Shown here: positions 41,311 to 53,430 of the stretch, in pieces
Layout of the letters: each line of letters opens with the position of its first letter
Position numbering within the stretch: the first letter of the stretch is position 1
Origin: Cryptomeria japonica
Taxonomy: Eukaryota; Streptophyta; Pinopsida; Cupressales; Cupressaceae
Length of the DNA stretch: 64,000 nt
Assembly: GCF_030272615.1 (NCBI RefSeq)
Contig: NC_081414.1
Span: 761,447,148-761,511,147, forward strand
Direction of reading: 5' to 3'
Program-made: the position numbers and the translations under genes
Notes under the pieces: model-generated
What the model was told of the DNA's origin: nothing
The model's input: the letters and a program-made list of their open reading frames with translations, nothing else
Database searches by the model: none

Positions 41311-44300
41311 CTCATCATAAATTAAATTGTATACCTTTATTAGTGTGTCTAGTTTCACACTCTCCTAGCACTCAATTTTTGTATTTCCAATTGCTCTATG
41401 CAATATAGGACCTTTATTGTACCTAATTAATATTTAATTCAATATTATGGGTCTTATTCCACTTTATTACATCATCACAGTTATTATTTGGCCCTTGATT
41501 CTAGGTGTGTCCTTCATCCTTATTATCCTTAATCCTACACCAATTAAAAATTCCAAAACATATTTAAAATATCTATACATAATATTTTGAGCCACCGAGT
41601 TGGAATTAACATTAGAACCCCATAATTTTGTATCCATAAAAATTTAGGATAAAGTTGCCAGGACTAGTATGGTCACACCCCTTTAGACTTGTACTTTTTT
41701 CGTCAATTTTTGAGAGGATAATTTGGCCGTCCTACCCTATTAAAATCTAGCTCCATGTGAAAATACACCAAATAAAAGTCATCTTAAAGGTGATTTTAAT
41801 TATGAAATCCCTTTATAAGGCTTCGTCCTTAATTCATTTCAACATTTCATGTAGTCTCAAGGTGTAGATTTATTGAGAATAGCTAATACTCAGAAGACTA
41901 GGGGAGAAACATAGTTATACTTCATTGCTAATTTGTAGAGCTCCTATACTCATAAAAGAGGTTCAAATGAGTGATCTTCATTTCCATTTCTTGAATTTGT
42001 GCTCTCTCATTCCTTTAATTTCTTATTTGTTGTGTTGGAGTGTTTTTGTTGTTTGAGATAGTTAATTTTTGTGTTAAAATTGATTGGTCCTTTGATTGTG
42101 GCTCATTGGATTCTCAATAATTGTTTGGCTATTTTTCAAAGCTATTCTATTTCCTTCCACCCCTATTGCTATCAATTTTGGAATTTGATTCCTTTCATAA
42201 AGAAACTTGGGTATTGCATCTTTGGTATTTAAGTTTTGGGGTTATTAGTGACAAGTGTGACTATTTTTTGTGTTCCTTTATCAAGCCTTGTCATTTGTTC
42301 CTTCATGGATCCATATTTATGAAACATTAAGAGGGATAGATTTAGGTATAAATTTTGAACAAGTGAACTAATTCTTACCCTCTACCTAAAAAAGATAATT
42401 AAAATGAGAACATTTTGGATCTAGTGGATAGTCGAAAGCCGTCCTACAAAGATATTGTCGGGATTTCTAAAGGGGAAAGTCTTAAAGGTGTAGGTTTTTT
42501 AATTTTTGTTTTAGAGAGTGATGGAGTGGAGGTTTATGGAAGAGTATTAGGAGTACATCAAAATCTTTGAGATTTGAGCTCTAGAGGAGGAAAAGATGGT
42601 AAGGACCTTCTAAAACTTATGATCCTTTTCATGTCCCCTAATTTTGAGTGTTGGTGCAAATGATGATTTTATATCTAGTTAACTTTTAGCCTACCGAGAG
42701 ACAGTCCTATCAACATTGTTTAAGTCTCCACTTAGGGAATTTTATATATTTTTCTCTTCATGTGATTGATACATGTATCCTCACTTTCTAAGACACCTCT
42801 TGCATGCATATTTGACACTTTGTCATACACAAGTTAGGTGATCTCACAAGTGTTGAAAATTTGGAGGGGTAGTTAGTTATTGCTTCCTAACCTCATCATC
42901 CTTTCCTATATAAGAAATTCTACTTTGAATATTACACAAAATCTCTTTCATATTATAGAGAGATTTGTTTGATTTCTAAAATGTTGTATTGTGCATTTGA
43001 ATTTTGATGACTCTCAATATAGTATAAGAGAATGTGATTGTTGGAAATTTTTAGCTACACAAATACGGGTAGATGTCAATAATTTCACATTTATTTGATC
43101 TTCCAACAACCCTCACAAACAAAAAATTGGAATTTTCAATAGTCATTCTCCAAAGGATCCTCCATGTGATTTCTTGTGACTCAAAATCCACCAAAATCAC
43201 CTCCAAGAGAGTATTCAATAACATTACATTACCAGCTTGGCATGGAGATCCAACAATTTCTAGGTGACCTAGTCAATTCATTTTCTAGGATATCCCTTTT
43301 TAGCGATACATACTCCAACAAATAGCAAGGTATAGGCAACACATGGTTTTTATGGTGAAAACATAACCATTGGATTTGTTCACTCTAATTTATTATTTCA
43401 AATAGTGAAAAATCAAATGTGTGTTTTGATAAATTATCAAATGATTATAAGAGGGAGTTATTTTTCTTTTCAAAATATGATACAAATAGGGAGTCAAAAT
43501 TTCAATTGTAAATAGTTGACAAAAATCTGTTTTTGTAATGAACAAATTAGCATCATTACATTTTTAAATTATGCATTATTTAGTCTCTTTTTTTAATAGA
43601 AAATTATGAAAATATTGAGCTTTTTGTATCTTTGGATCGACAAGTTGAAATCAAGTGTCCTTTTTCATGAAAGTGAATAATTTCTTGAGTCCAATCCATT
43701 GAAAATTATTTTGCACTATTAACATAAAGTATAATTTTTATTCCAAATTGGACACAACTATTCACTAAGTTATCTAGTGCTAGACTTAGGGGAATTATAA
43801 TATTGATTTAAGGGGCTTTCTTGAACCATGCCTTTGAACACTTTTATGTGTCATGCCTTAAGCACTTCCACATTCCTCTTCAACTTTTGTTTCAGCAATA
43901 ATAATTTTGGAAGGGTGTCTCGAGTTGTGTCTTTGAGAACTTCTATGATGTCCAAGGCACTTGCACACCTTTCTTCCATACAAATGCATCATCCATGCAA
44001 GACGTGCTCATATTTTGAAGATGATAAATGTAGTTTGATGACATATTTTAAGATCTCCTCATTTATTTTTACTTTAAGAACACAGAGTCAATTTTTTGAA
44101 AACATCTAGAGGATTTTTGCATTAGAACAACACTTTGTTCTATCCTATTCTACATCACCTAGTGTATCAAAATTTAGAGGCACTTCACAATGAAAATCTA
44201 GAGGTTCTTTCTAGCAGGACAACACATGGAGAATTTTAGCATCATATAATGAGGGCCTGCATAGCATCTTCTTTCTCTCCTATGGGTGGAACCATTCACT

Positions 44301-44471
44301 ACACATTGATAAAATTAGTCCTTGAAAGGTCATCACAAGCTCTTTCTATCACTTATCTTCTTCACTTGTACATTTATTTTGCATGATATATCTTTGAAGA
44401 GGAGTTTGTTCCTATTGGGTTTCTCCTATACTCCACTTTATGAGATATTCATACATGAATACCTAACATGA
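41311..44471. other. Unassigned AT-rich DNA
   Basis: Short frames only. At about 42425-42500 the plus strand reads LVDSRKPSYKDIVGISKGES, like the start of a LINE ORF1, but it is isolated. No other feature is supported. Confidence 0.35.
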
Positions 44472-44625
44472 CACTACGACATAAGAGGGTAGTATAAGAC
44501 AAATTTTTAAGACGAAATTAATATTTTGTCTTAAACACTTAAACTATAATTTTAATTATCTTAAATAAAAAATTAAAACTATTTTAATTGTCTTCAATAA
44601 AAAATTAAGACAAAAAAAAAAGCAT
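44472..44625 (+). mobile_element. CACTA-like transposon terminus
   Basis: CACTACGACATAAGAGGG begins with the CACTA hallmark. It is followed by short motifs in both orientations (AAGACAAATT, AAGACGAAATT, TTTGTCTTAA, AATTGTCTTC, TTAAGACAAAA) as in the subterminal regions of CACTA elements. The opposite terminus and the 3-bp target duplication were not found. Confidence 0.35.
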
Positions 44626-44980
44626 TTGTAGAGGGAAATGAATTTTTTTTCATGTCTTTGTTAATTGTTGATCTGTTAATTATTTTACAAGTCAGTGTGA
44701 TTATCACATTGAGGAGGTTCCTTCAGAAAGTGCATCAACATGTATTTACAATCCGTCTTCTGATATAGAAAGAGGGATAAATATGTCCCTTACATCTTTG
44801 TACATGACTAGTAACCATGAGACATAAAATATATATGGATTTAGATATAACTCATAAACTGGGAGATGATAATCAAAAATAATAAAAATTATAGATTATA
44901 CACCTTTTCTCATTTTATGCCAAATATTCTTCTACTATTTAATTCAACTATTTAAATTGCCAATATATTCAATAGATAAT

Positions 44981-45308
44981 TCAACAAGATATGGTGATGG
45001 GCTTCCAAAATATACTTTTCCAATGGGGTGATAGACAAGTTTGAAACAGAAGATTCTTAGCTTGACAAGTTTTAGAATTTGTTCGCAATGATCTGTTGGG
45101 ACTTTTCCCATCTTTATAAATTAACAAAGAGTAACATTTTCTTAACTTCATCATTGATTTCTCCATATTTAGTTGGGTCTACTTTCTTTGATAGAAGAGT
45201 GAAGTGTTGGAGAACTATTTTATCTTCAAAGCTCTTACATAAATGATAAATAAGATGATCGCGAAGATCCTTTGTGCCAATAGTGGTAAGAAATATGTGA
45301 ATCATCAC
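44981..45308 (-). pseudogene. Decayed exon-like stretch, unrecognised
   Basis: On the minus strand GTKDLRDHLIYHLCKSFEDK, then DPTKYGEINDEVKKMLLFVN, continues after a frame change as RWEKSQ...NLSS. The composition is that of a genuine globular protein. I do not recognise the family. It lies inside what might be a CACTA element or captured host DNA. Confidence 0.3.
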
Positions 45309-46438
45309 ACATACAAATTAAGAAGTCTTATGTCATAAGAAAAACAAGTTTCAGTTGCCTGAAAACAAAGTTCAAATGCGAATAAACAAGTTTCAATTTT
45401 TATCCTTATCCACGACTATTTTATCAAACTTCCTTTATCATATAGTATGACTATCGACCTGATATGGATGTCAACATTCCATTTTCATTTATAGTGATTT
45501 TTTCCAATTCAATATTTGCGGTTTCAGAGGTTTCTAATTTTTTTTTTCTACCACGATATTTGCAGAACATGGTGGTATTTAATTTATATGGGATTTTATT
45601 GATAGCTCCTACCATTAGTTGCAACAGTGTCGCCCATAATAAGAACGAGCTTTACAATGGCCATTTTTGTGGGATATTTAATCCATTGTATTACGCATAA
45701 TCTGCCGAAAAAATGGCCATCGGAAAGGGAACTGGAATTTTCCATCATTATTAATATTGAAATTCTTCTGCAATACTTAATAATAGATTGGTTCTTGGAT
45801 GAAAAGTTTGTATGACTCGAGATTTATAGCTGAATTTATCAGGCATAATCAAATTGAAGTCTACCTTATACCAAGGTGATGCATAATTTAGTCCATGAAT
45901 AACTTCTCTTAAACACAACTACATACCGATTAAGAGACAGATGAGGTCTATGCACAGCTTACTTTAGTTCCTCAATGCTATCTCATTATTCCTTTTCTTT
46001 AAGAGAAAATACTTTTTTAGCAGCTTAGTTATGTAGAAGTTTGTTCTATCTAAATTCAATTAGTTTGGCCATTGTAACATGCTTGGCATTATAGAAACCC
46101 ATATTTAAGATTCCATTATTCTCTTTATTTTATCCTTCTATTTAACCGTAGGTTAGAATTTTCATAGGCATTGGGCGAACGTAGTGTTTTAGCCAACTAA
46201 GAAGTGCATAGAAGAGAGAGGAATTTTCTTATGTTCTTATTGTGTTGTATTCAATAAGTCTCTTCAGTCAGCACGAAACCAACATTCATACATAGATTAT
46301 ATGTGTTCAATGTCATTTAAAACCTTATTCGTAAATAATTATCTTATTGTTTAGTTTTAAGTACAACCCATTACAGAGACTTTATATGCATATATATCTG
46401 ATAGTCAATAGAACTGTGACAACATTCATATAAACTTG
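45309..46438. other. Unassigned AT-rich DNA
   Basis: No gene or repeat family recognised. Confidence 0.35.
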
Positions 46439-46841
46439 TGTTGGAGTCATGTTAACTTCCAACTAAGACTGTTAGCGCAACTACCAAACTCTTTGTTTTT
46501 GCAGTGATTTATGGTGAGACTGCTGAGACTGCAGTTGCATTATGGTGAGACTGCCGAGACTGCAGTTGCATGCCTGTTAGGACAGCAATGCAACAGAATT
46601 AGATCTAAGCTAACGAAGGAAGGTCTCAGTTTTAACTTTGGCTTTTCTCTTTCATGAATTTAGTTCTTACGAGAGTTCTTTATTTGTATAAATCTGCATT
46701 TAATAGATTGTAAATTATACAATGAATTAATAGAATTTCATTCTCAACTTTTCTGTTCTGTTTTTCTTCTTCATTTCTCCGCAAGTTTTGTTTCTTGCTT
46801 CCTAGCTAGATCTGTAGTTTTGTTATGTAGGAAATTCTACA
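46439..46841 (+). repeat. copia LTR (403 bp) followed by a decayed primer-binding site
   Basis: Starts TGTTGGAGTC and ends TTCTACA. Directly after it, TTTGGTCCTCAGATG (46843 on) resembles the copia PBS TGGTATCAGAG with small changes. CTTTATTTGTATAAATCTGC supplies a promoter-like stretch at about 46680. A 31-bp direct duplication (46511-46541 and 46542-46572, ATGGTGAGACTGC...) lies inside. It is probably the 5' LTR of an element whose inside is lost after about 46990. Confidence 0.5.
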
Positions 46842-49800
46842 ATTTGGTCCTCAGATGTGAAAACTTGGACTTCTCTATAATGGATGCACTTTCCAAAGAA
46901 GAATTACCAGCTGATTCATTCTGAGCTCTCTCTACCCTGAAATATTCAAAGTTTAATGCCTTCCTGAATATTTAGTGCTTAACACATGCATGTAATGAGA
47001 ATTTAATAGTCAAGGCACGCGTGCAAGAACATATTCAGCGCAGTTAATGGAGATGTCGTCTCTCCTTGATATTATTGGATTTCCTCTGGTAAAACATCAT
47101 AGAAAATTAACTAAATAAATTCAGCTGTCTGAAACCCTCATTGAGCTGCCAGTCAAATTTAGGGATTCGTATTTGAGTCGGAGAAATGACAAACGTCCCG
47201 ACTTCACTTCTGCTCCACTCGTCTTTGGATTCATGGCCGCTATCCACATCAGAATTGCAGGGTTTGCGTTTGATATACGAAGAAATTCCACGATCCTTGC
47301 ACATTCAAAGTTAACTGAGCCCGTTCCCTTTTGAAAATGCTCAAGTTAGGGTTAGACGCTCAGTTTCTGTTAATAGAGTTGGACTAGGGTTTGTTCCAAA
47401 CCTTAAGAAGGTGTCTGACATTGCTATCCAAGACTGCGAATTTTGTAACCATTTTCGTTTTTTTCTGGTGGAAAGATGCGTATTGTTAGTTTTCCTGGCC
47501 TTCGGTTTTACCGATCGAAGCTATTTTCAAGCTCATTTAGCGATAGATTTACCAAAGTCAGGGTTAGACGAGTGACGCAAAGGTCGCCTTTGTCTGTATA
47601 ACGGTTTGTGCATAAAATTGTCTCATTAATGTTATACAATTCATATATATTCCAGGCCAGTAAACTACATATTAAGCTTAGTGTAACATTTTTAAGTCTA
47701 AAAGTGTATTGACTACATATTTTAAGAAATGTATTAAATTTAAAAAATATCAATCAATTTTAAGAATTAAATGAGCTCCAAAATACCTTCCACCGATAAA
47801 ACAACAGACCAGGGAAAACGAATAATATGCACCATTGCTCCAGAAACACGAAAATGATTACGGAATGTGCACTCTTGTGTTAAATATTAATCTCAATTGC
47901 CACATTTATTTTCATCCGTCGTCTCCTCCCTCTTCGCTGTCAAAAGTCTTGTCTATCTTTTTCCATTTTCTCCATTCAATGTATTAGGTACTAAGACAAA
48001 ATGTATACGTAATTTGCAGATTAGTTTTTTTTTTGTTTTCCCTCCTTTGCTTGATATACATGAAGAGTCTAGAAGTTCTAATATAGCCATAGATAATCAA
48101 AGGAGGACAGTTTTAAAAAGTATCATTCTATTTTGTAAAATGTGTAGAAGCTTTTGATATTTACTGCAGCTACAGCAGAAGTCTTATACCCAGAACAAAG
48201 GGCAGTTTCATATAGCAATGTATGTAAAAAAACAGATTAGAAGTATTGCTACAGCACGAACATGGTAATAGCCAAAGGAAGGCAAAGTTTTGTGGGGTGT
48301 ATGAAATCAAAGATCAAAAACAAAGTATTTGTAAATCAGATTTGTATGGTTTGATATATACATATGAATATATGCAATATTTTTAGTAAAGTTTTTTTTA
48401 CCTCTGTTTTTATTGCTGTTTTCTGTTTCTTTTATCCACTGGCTCTATCCATCATCTTGGAAAGCAGTTGAAAAATTTGCAGTGTTGGTTATTTTTAGTC
48501 ATTGTAAGATGTATGAAATATAGGAATGGTTTAAATCACACATTAAGCTTACATTTATAAGTTAAACATTAAGAATTGATTGACATTTTCTAGACTTAAT
48601 ATGTTGTTTAAAGTGTTAAACACTTAGAATTCACTGACATTTTCTAGACTTAATATATTGCTTAAAATGTATGTTCACACTAAAAATACACTTTAAGATT
48701 AATATGTTGCTTAATATCTATGGTTTAACAGATAATGTTTTAGCCGCCGCAGCAGCAGGTAACGGAATAACAAAATTTCACGCACGGGTGATGTATAGAT
48801 GACGGCCATGAATCCGCAGATGTGATATTAATAAAATCTACTAAATTCACATAATATTTATGTGAACCAGGAATTCCATTATTATGAAATTTATCAACAG
48901 TGAATTATCGTTTCGTTCATCTCCAAGATAACTGTTCAGTTCAGCTTCAAAATTAGGATTATAGTGAGATCGAGCATATATTTTGAAAATTTGAGATTTC
49001 TATCTTTCAAGTGCTTTCATTAAGCTATCATATAGTGACTTTATAGTTGCATAACATATCAATTTGTCACTATCATATTTGGAACTTGGTATTAATGTGC
49101 TTGGTTTCATCATGAATACTGTACTGCGTGCTACTTTTATTGCAAATGTGTTGTCAACCATGAGTGGTATTGATGAAATTAATTGCTTTTGCAAATCGTA
49201 ATGTTTTTTTTAAATCACAATATTTTTCTAATTGCTTCTAAAATTAATACATACTCTTAAACTTCATTCCTTAAAGATGAGTTTATTCAATTCAAAAGCT
49301 CATATAATATAAATGACATCACCATTGTTAGCCCAAGCAAGCATACTATGTTGATAAACTGATTAACCTAAACTGATTAACCACCCAGAAAAATGTAATG
49401 ATAGCTACCAAATTCTCTACTTAAAAAAAAAAAAATCTAAGATTGTTAATAAAGTCAAACATGCCATTGATTATTCATCTTTTGATGATCTTAACAAAAG
49501 CACCTCTTCCCTCATAAGGATATTATCCCATAGTAACATTGAAAAGGTTTCTAATGCCTCTAAAGTTGTTATACAAGACCAAGCCCCTCAAACCAAAAAG
49601 CAAATAAAGGTCAAAATATTTGCCCCTAAGCCATATAAGAGGGTCATAAATCACTTGAAATCAATTGGAAAGTAGATATAATCATGCATGATGTCAACTT
49701 CATTTGGACCAGATTTTTCACCTTTTTGCTATAAATAATGTTTATCAAACAATTTAACCAACTCAAGACGGTTGCAGCATGAAGATGATAAGTTAGCAAC

Positions 49801-50127
49801 TTGGTCAACTTTAGATTTGTAATTGTCAAATGATTGACTTTATGCAGTCAAGTAGTCATTGAATGGAAATTTAAAATGAAGGTGGTGGAATTTATTGAAT
49901 ACCTACTCTTCTACCCACATTTCACCACTGAGGTGGATGGTGATCATGTGTCAGAAGATGTACTAATGAGGGCTCACAATTAGATTGAATATTGGTTGTG
50001 GATACAAGACTAAGGAGCCATCATCAGTATGTCTTTCTTGCAACAATGTCAACATCAATATGTTATGCTCACAATTGAAAGATTATAATTTTAAAACACA
50101 CAAAAAGAAGAGTTGGAAAGAAGAAGA
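46842..50127. other. Unassigned AT-rich DNA
   Basis: After the PBS a few codons (VMDALSKEELPADSF) could be a copia gag start, then nothing. A minus-strand frame at 47107-47304 (65 codons, with HESKDEWSRSEVGTF) lies in less AT-rich DNA and might be an exon, without recognised family. A 54-bp tandem repeat is at about 48548-48720. Confidence 0.35.
48548..48720. repeat. 54-bp tandem repeat, two copies and a partial third
   Basis: GACATTTTCTAGACTTAATA recurs at 48582 and 48636 in the same surroundings (TTAAGAATTGATT, then TGTTGTTTAAAGTGTTAAAC). A weaker third copy follows. Confidence 0.7.
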
Positions 50128-50193
50128 CTACAATACAAAAAAAAATTGATATTGAGAAGTCTACAATACAAAAAAAAATTGATATTGAGAACT
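50128..50193. repeat. 33-bp direct duplication
   Basis: CTACAATACAAAAAAAAATT with the following TGATATTGAGA is present twice, at 50128 and 50161. Confidence 0.85.
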
Positions 50194-50439
50194 TAAATTG
50201 ATATTACAATTACATAGCATTGTTTCTATAGACTGTTGATCTCTTACACCAATAAAAGGAAAAAACAATTAAAAAAAACTAAAAAAGTAAAAAATAATGT
50301 AAAGACTGTTTTAAAACTAAAAAAATAAAACTTAAACCTACCGTAGCAGTTGTATGAACTAGTGATTCACTAATGCAAAAAACAAAAAATAGAAAGTTGC
50401 GACGTATGCGTTCTCAGTTCCAACACATTAGTCATATCT

Positions 50440-50960
50440 TCAATCTCTCTTGAAATGATGAGTGGAGGTGAGTCCCAACTGACGTCTAAAGGCAATAAAA
50501 CTAGTAATTGGAAGGGCTTTGGTAAATATGTCTGCAACTTGTTCACATGAAGGACAAAATTGTAACTCTAATTGTCCATCTTGAACCAAGTCACAAATGT
50601 AATGATGAAAAATATCTATGAGTTTCATTTTGGCATGAAACATGAGATTTTTTGTCACGACAATAGTGTTGTTGTTATCACAATATATGATGGTTGGATG
50701 TTCTTGGGCCAAATGCAGATCTGTCAATATCCTTCTAATCTATATTGCTTGAGAACTTGCTGATGTAGCTACCATGTATTCCACTTCTACTAAAGAAAGA
50801 GCCATTGTTGCTTATTTATTACTACACCAAGAGACAACTCTAGAGCCAAATGAAAAAACATAACCAGATGTAGATTTCCTCATCCACTGAACCAACCCAA
50901 TTAGAATTTGTGTAACCAACTAGCTCAAGTTTTTCAAAAACTATTTGGAAGATTTTTATC
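50440..50960 (-). pseudogene. copia RNase H, decayed
   Basis: From about 50950: LVGYTNSNWVGSVD, then TSGYVFSFGSRVVSWCSN, ALSLVEVEYMVATSASSQAI, EHPTIIYCDNNNTIVVTKN, DIFHHYICDLVQDG, QVADIFTKALP. All are motifs of the copia RNase H. The first and last parts are in different frames. It is inactive. Confidence 0.85.
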
Positions 50961-51747
50961 TGCAACATGCTTCATGCCATTTCCATAATGGTATAGTTAT
51001 TTATTTCAACAATACCATTCTACTGAGGTGTATATGCAATAGTAAGTTATCTCAGTATGCCATTCTTACGATAAAAAATAGCAAAGTCATTTGAAGTAAA
51101 CTCTCCCCCTCTATCTTTTCTGAGTTTCTTAATAAGATACTCACTCTGTTTTTCAACCATTGCTTTAAAATTCTTGAAGCATGCAAAGGCTTCAGATTTA
51201 TGGTTCAAAAAATAAACCCAAGTGTAGCAAGAATAATCATCAATGAAGGTAAAAAAATAAAGGTTCTTACCTAATGATTCTCTTGAATGTCACCACAGAT
51301 GTCAGCATGCACAAGCTCTAGAGGAGATTTGGCTCTCCAATATTTTCCTACCAAAAAACTATCTCGATGATGGTTTCCAAGTGGACACTTTGAACAAAAT
51401 TCTTCTTTTGCCTTGATTGAAGGAACCCCTCTCACCAGATTATTCTTATTCAATAAAGTTAGTCCTTCAAAATTCATATGACCATATCGTTGATGCCATA
51501 ACCATGAATTATCTATCATTGATTTGATTGCATGCACCTTACTAGAAACCAATTTGAGAGGAAACAATCTTTTCCTAGAAACCAATTTGAGAGGAAACAA
51601 TCTATTCTTTGTCATATAAGTATTTTCTACAAGATGACGATTATTAGATTTATCAAAGATTTTGCAGCAACTATCTTCAAATACTACTTTATAGTTCTTT
51701 TCTAGAAGTTGTCCAATAATCAAAATACTATGTTGTAACTTTGGCAA
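50961..51747 (-). pseudogene. copia GAG-pre-integrase and integrase, decayed
   Basis: 51747-51271 is one open piece with WLWHQRYGHMNFEGLTLLNK, FCSKCPLGNH and SPLELVHADICGD (first catalytic Asp). A duplication of RLFPLKLVS (30 bp, about 51545-51605) is visible in it. After a frame change near 51265 the integrase core continues: FIDDYSCYTWVYFLNHKSEA, KLRKDRGGEFTSNDFAIFY, and the E of NGIVE with stops. The end runs into RNase H. Confidence 0.85.
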
Positions 51748-51843
51748 AAAAAAAGTATTATGTATATGTGTAGTTTCTCCTTGCTTAGTATTGAATGCAA
51801 GGTACCTTTTCCCACTACATCAACCTCCTTATCATCTCTAAAT

Positions 51844-52840
51844 TTAACTTGAATTCTTATTGTTCAAATCATCTAATTTGACAAAGAGATCAAATTTACC
51901 TATCATGTGATTTGAGAATCCATTGTCCAAGAACCAGACCTCCTCATGGTGTTCTTTTTCCAAATTGCATGCAAAGAATGTGGAATTCTTTGCTTTAGAA
52001 GACTCTTTCGCATAACTAGCTCTTGACTTATTCAAGTTAGATTTCTTCTTTCTGCACTTAGATTCATAGTGCCTATATCTTTCACAATATCTTCTTACAA
52101 ATTTTTCTTTAGATTAATCTATATCTCTACTACATTCCAAGTCATCATGTCTTAAAACATTAAATTTTGCTTCTTTATTTTCTCTTTTCTCTTCCTCCAT
52201 TTCTAAAATGTCAAAAAATACTACAGTATTGATAAATTAATCAATGGTATACTTACTCAAATCCTTTCTTTCTTGTATGGAACACCTTATTGGCTTGTAG
52301 GATTTAGGAAAAATCAGCAAGATCTTCTGAACAATATCACATTCATCCAAATATCCACTAGCAACTCTAAAACCATCAGCAAGATCAATCACTCTCTAAA
52401 TATAGTTCTCAACACCTTCATCTTCAAGCCTTCTCAGATACTCATACTTTTTCTTTAAATTCATCAGCCAAGCCTATTTTGTCTTCGGATCTTCTTCATA
52501 TGCCAAACATAGCTTGTTCGATACAAATTTAGATTCTTTCAATCCTTTTACTCTTCTAAACACTGAATCACTTATACAACTAAAACTTATAGCTCTAGCT
52601 TTCACATTCGTCTCATTTAGCTTTATCTCATTTAGAGTATTAGGACCACCCTATAGAGGTGTATATCTGATTTGAATAATTTCCCAAATTCCATTCTACA
52701 ATGTCTCCAAGTGCGACTCCATTCTATCCTTCCAATATGTAAATCTTGTACCATAAAATATCAAAACTTGGTCATGCATGTCTTGCACCATACTAGATCT
52801 ACCTAAAGCAATTAAGCTTATTCATGAGGAACCTTTCTCT
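51844..52840 (-). pseudogene. copia gag and protease, decayed
   Basis: From the PBS leftward: gag-like sequence (GYLDECDIVQKILLIFPKSY, ERKDLSKYTID), a zinc knuckle (CERYRHYESKC), and the protease EEVWFLDNGFSNHMIGKFDL with DNG in place of the usual DSG. Frame changes and stops are present. Confidence 0.7.
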
Positions 52841-52850
52841 AATACCAATT
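52839..52850 (-). promoter_or_regulatory. Primer-binding site of the minus-strand copia relic
   Basis: TTGGTATTAGAG on the minus strand, one change from the initiator-tRNA-Met-complementary copia PBS (TGGTATCAGAG). It follows GGGTTCAACA of the LTR end. Confidence 0.75.
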
Positions 52851-52931
52851 GTTGAACCCAAGGCAGGGTTGAGAGGGGGGGTGAATTAGTCTAAAATAGA
52901 AACTAATGCAACTCATAAACATAATATAGGA

Positions 52932-53430
52932 ATGGAGCGCAAATGGAGGGGTGGGAGCAGGGCTAGGGTTTCTTTAGAAGGTGTCATAGATGGAGGTGAC
53001 GATGATTTAGATGAAGACAAAGATAGTGGGTGGTCTCATCTTGGAGGTCCTCGCCGTGTTTCCTGGATTGTAGGTTGGGCCGTTCCTAGCTTGGTCTGGT
53101 TTTGGGTATGCAGAGGTGTGTGTTGGGAGGCAACAGATTTCCCTACTGTTTCTTGGGTCCCACTCGCTTACTTCACATCTAAGACTATGGAGCCTAGAGG
53201 GAGAGGCGGGAGCGGGGGTAGGGTTTCTACAGAAGGTGTCAAAGATGGAGGCAATGATGTTTCTAATGAAGATAGAGATGGTGGGTGGTGTCAACTCGGA
53301 GGTCCTCTCTCTTTTACGTGGATTGTGGGCTAGGCTTCTTGGGTTTGCTGAGGTGTGTGTTGGGAGGTAGCGACTTCCTCTATTGATTCTTGGGGCCCGC
53401 TCATTGTTTCCTAGCTATGGGTGCCCTTTT
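52932..53430 (+). repeat. In-frame 255-bp tandem duplication in a Gly/Arg-rich open frame
   Basis: The plus-strand frame 52932-53333 (133 codons) holds two copies of one module, MERKWRGGSRARVSLEGV and MEPRGRGGSGGRVSTEGV, each continuing with an acidic patch (DDDLDEDKDSGW, NDVSNEDRDGGW) and WIVG. The DNA period is exactly 255 bp; similarity continues after the stop to about 53430 with a deletion. The block is much richer in G and C than its flanks. No domain is recognised; I do not claim that it is expressed. Confidence 0.6.

Larger units (their letters stand above)
50440..52925 (-). mobile_element. Ty1/copia relic with reverse transcriptase deleted
   Basis: On the minus strand the order is: LTR end (52925-52850), PBS (TTGGTATTAGAG), gag with a zinc knuckle (RYCERYRHYESKC, about 52100-52050), protease (VWFLDNGFSNHMIGKFDLFV), GAG-pre-integrase (WLWHQRYGHMNFEGL), integrase (FIDDYSCY, LRKDRGGEF, GIVE), then directly RNase H (LVGYTNSNWVGSVD onward, ending QVADIFTKALP). 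The whole reverse transcriptase between integrase and RNase H is missing. Many stops are present. The 5' LTR is truncated at about 52925. Confidence 0.85.

Noticed and set aside
47107-47304. 65-codon minus-strand frame in less AT-rich DNA
   Set aside because: Could be an exon, but there are no splice signals I can defend and no recognised family; left as unassigned.
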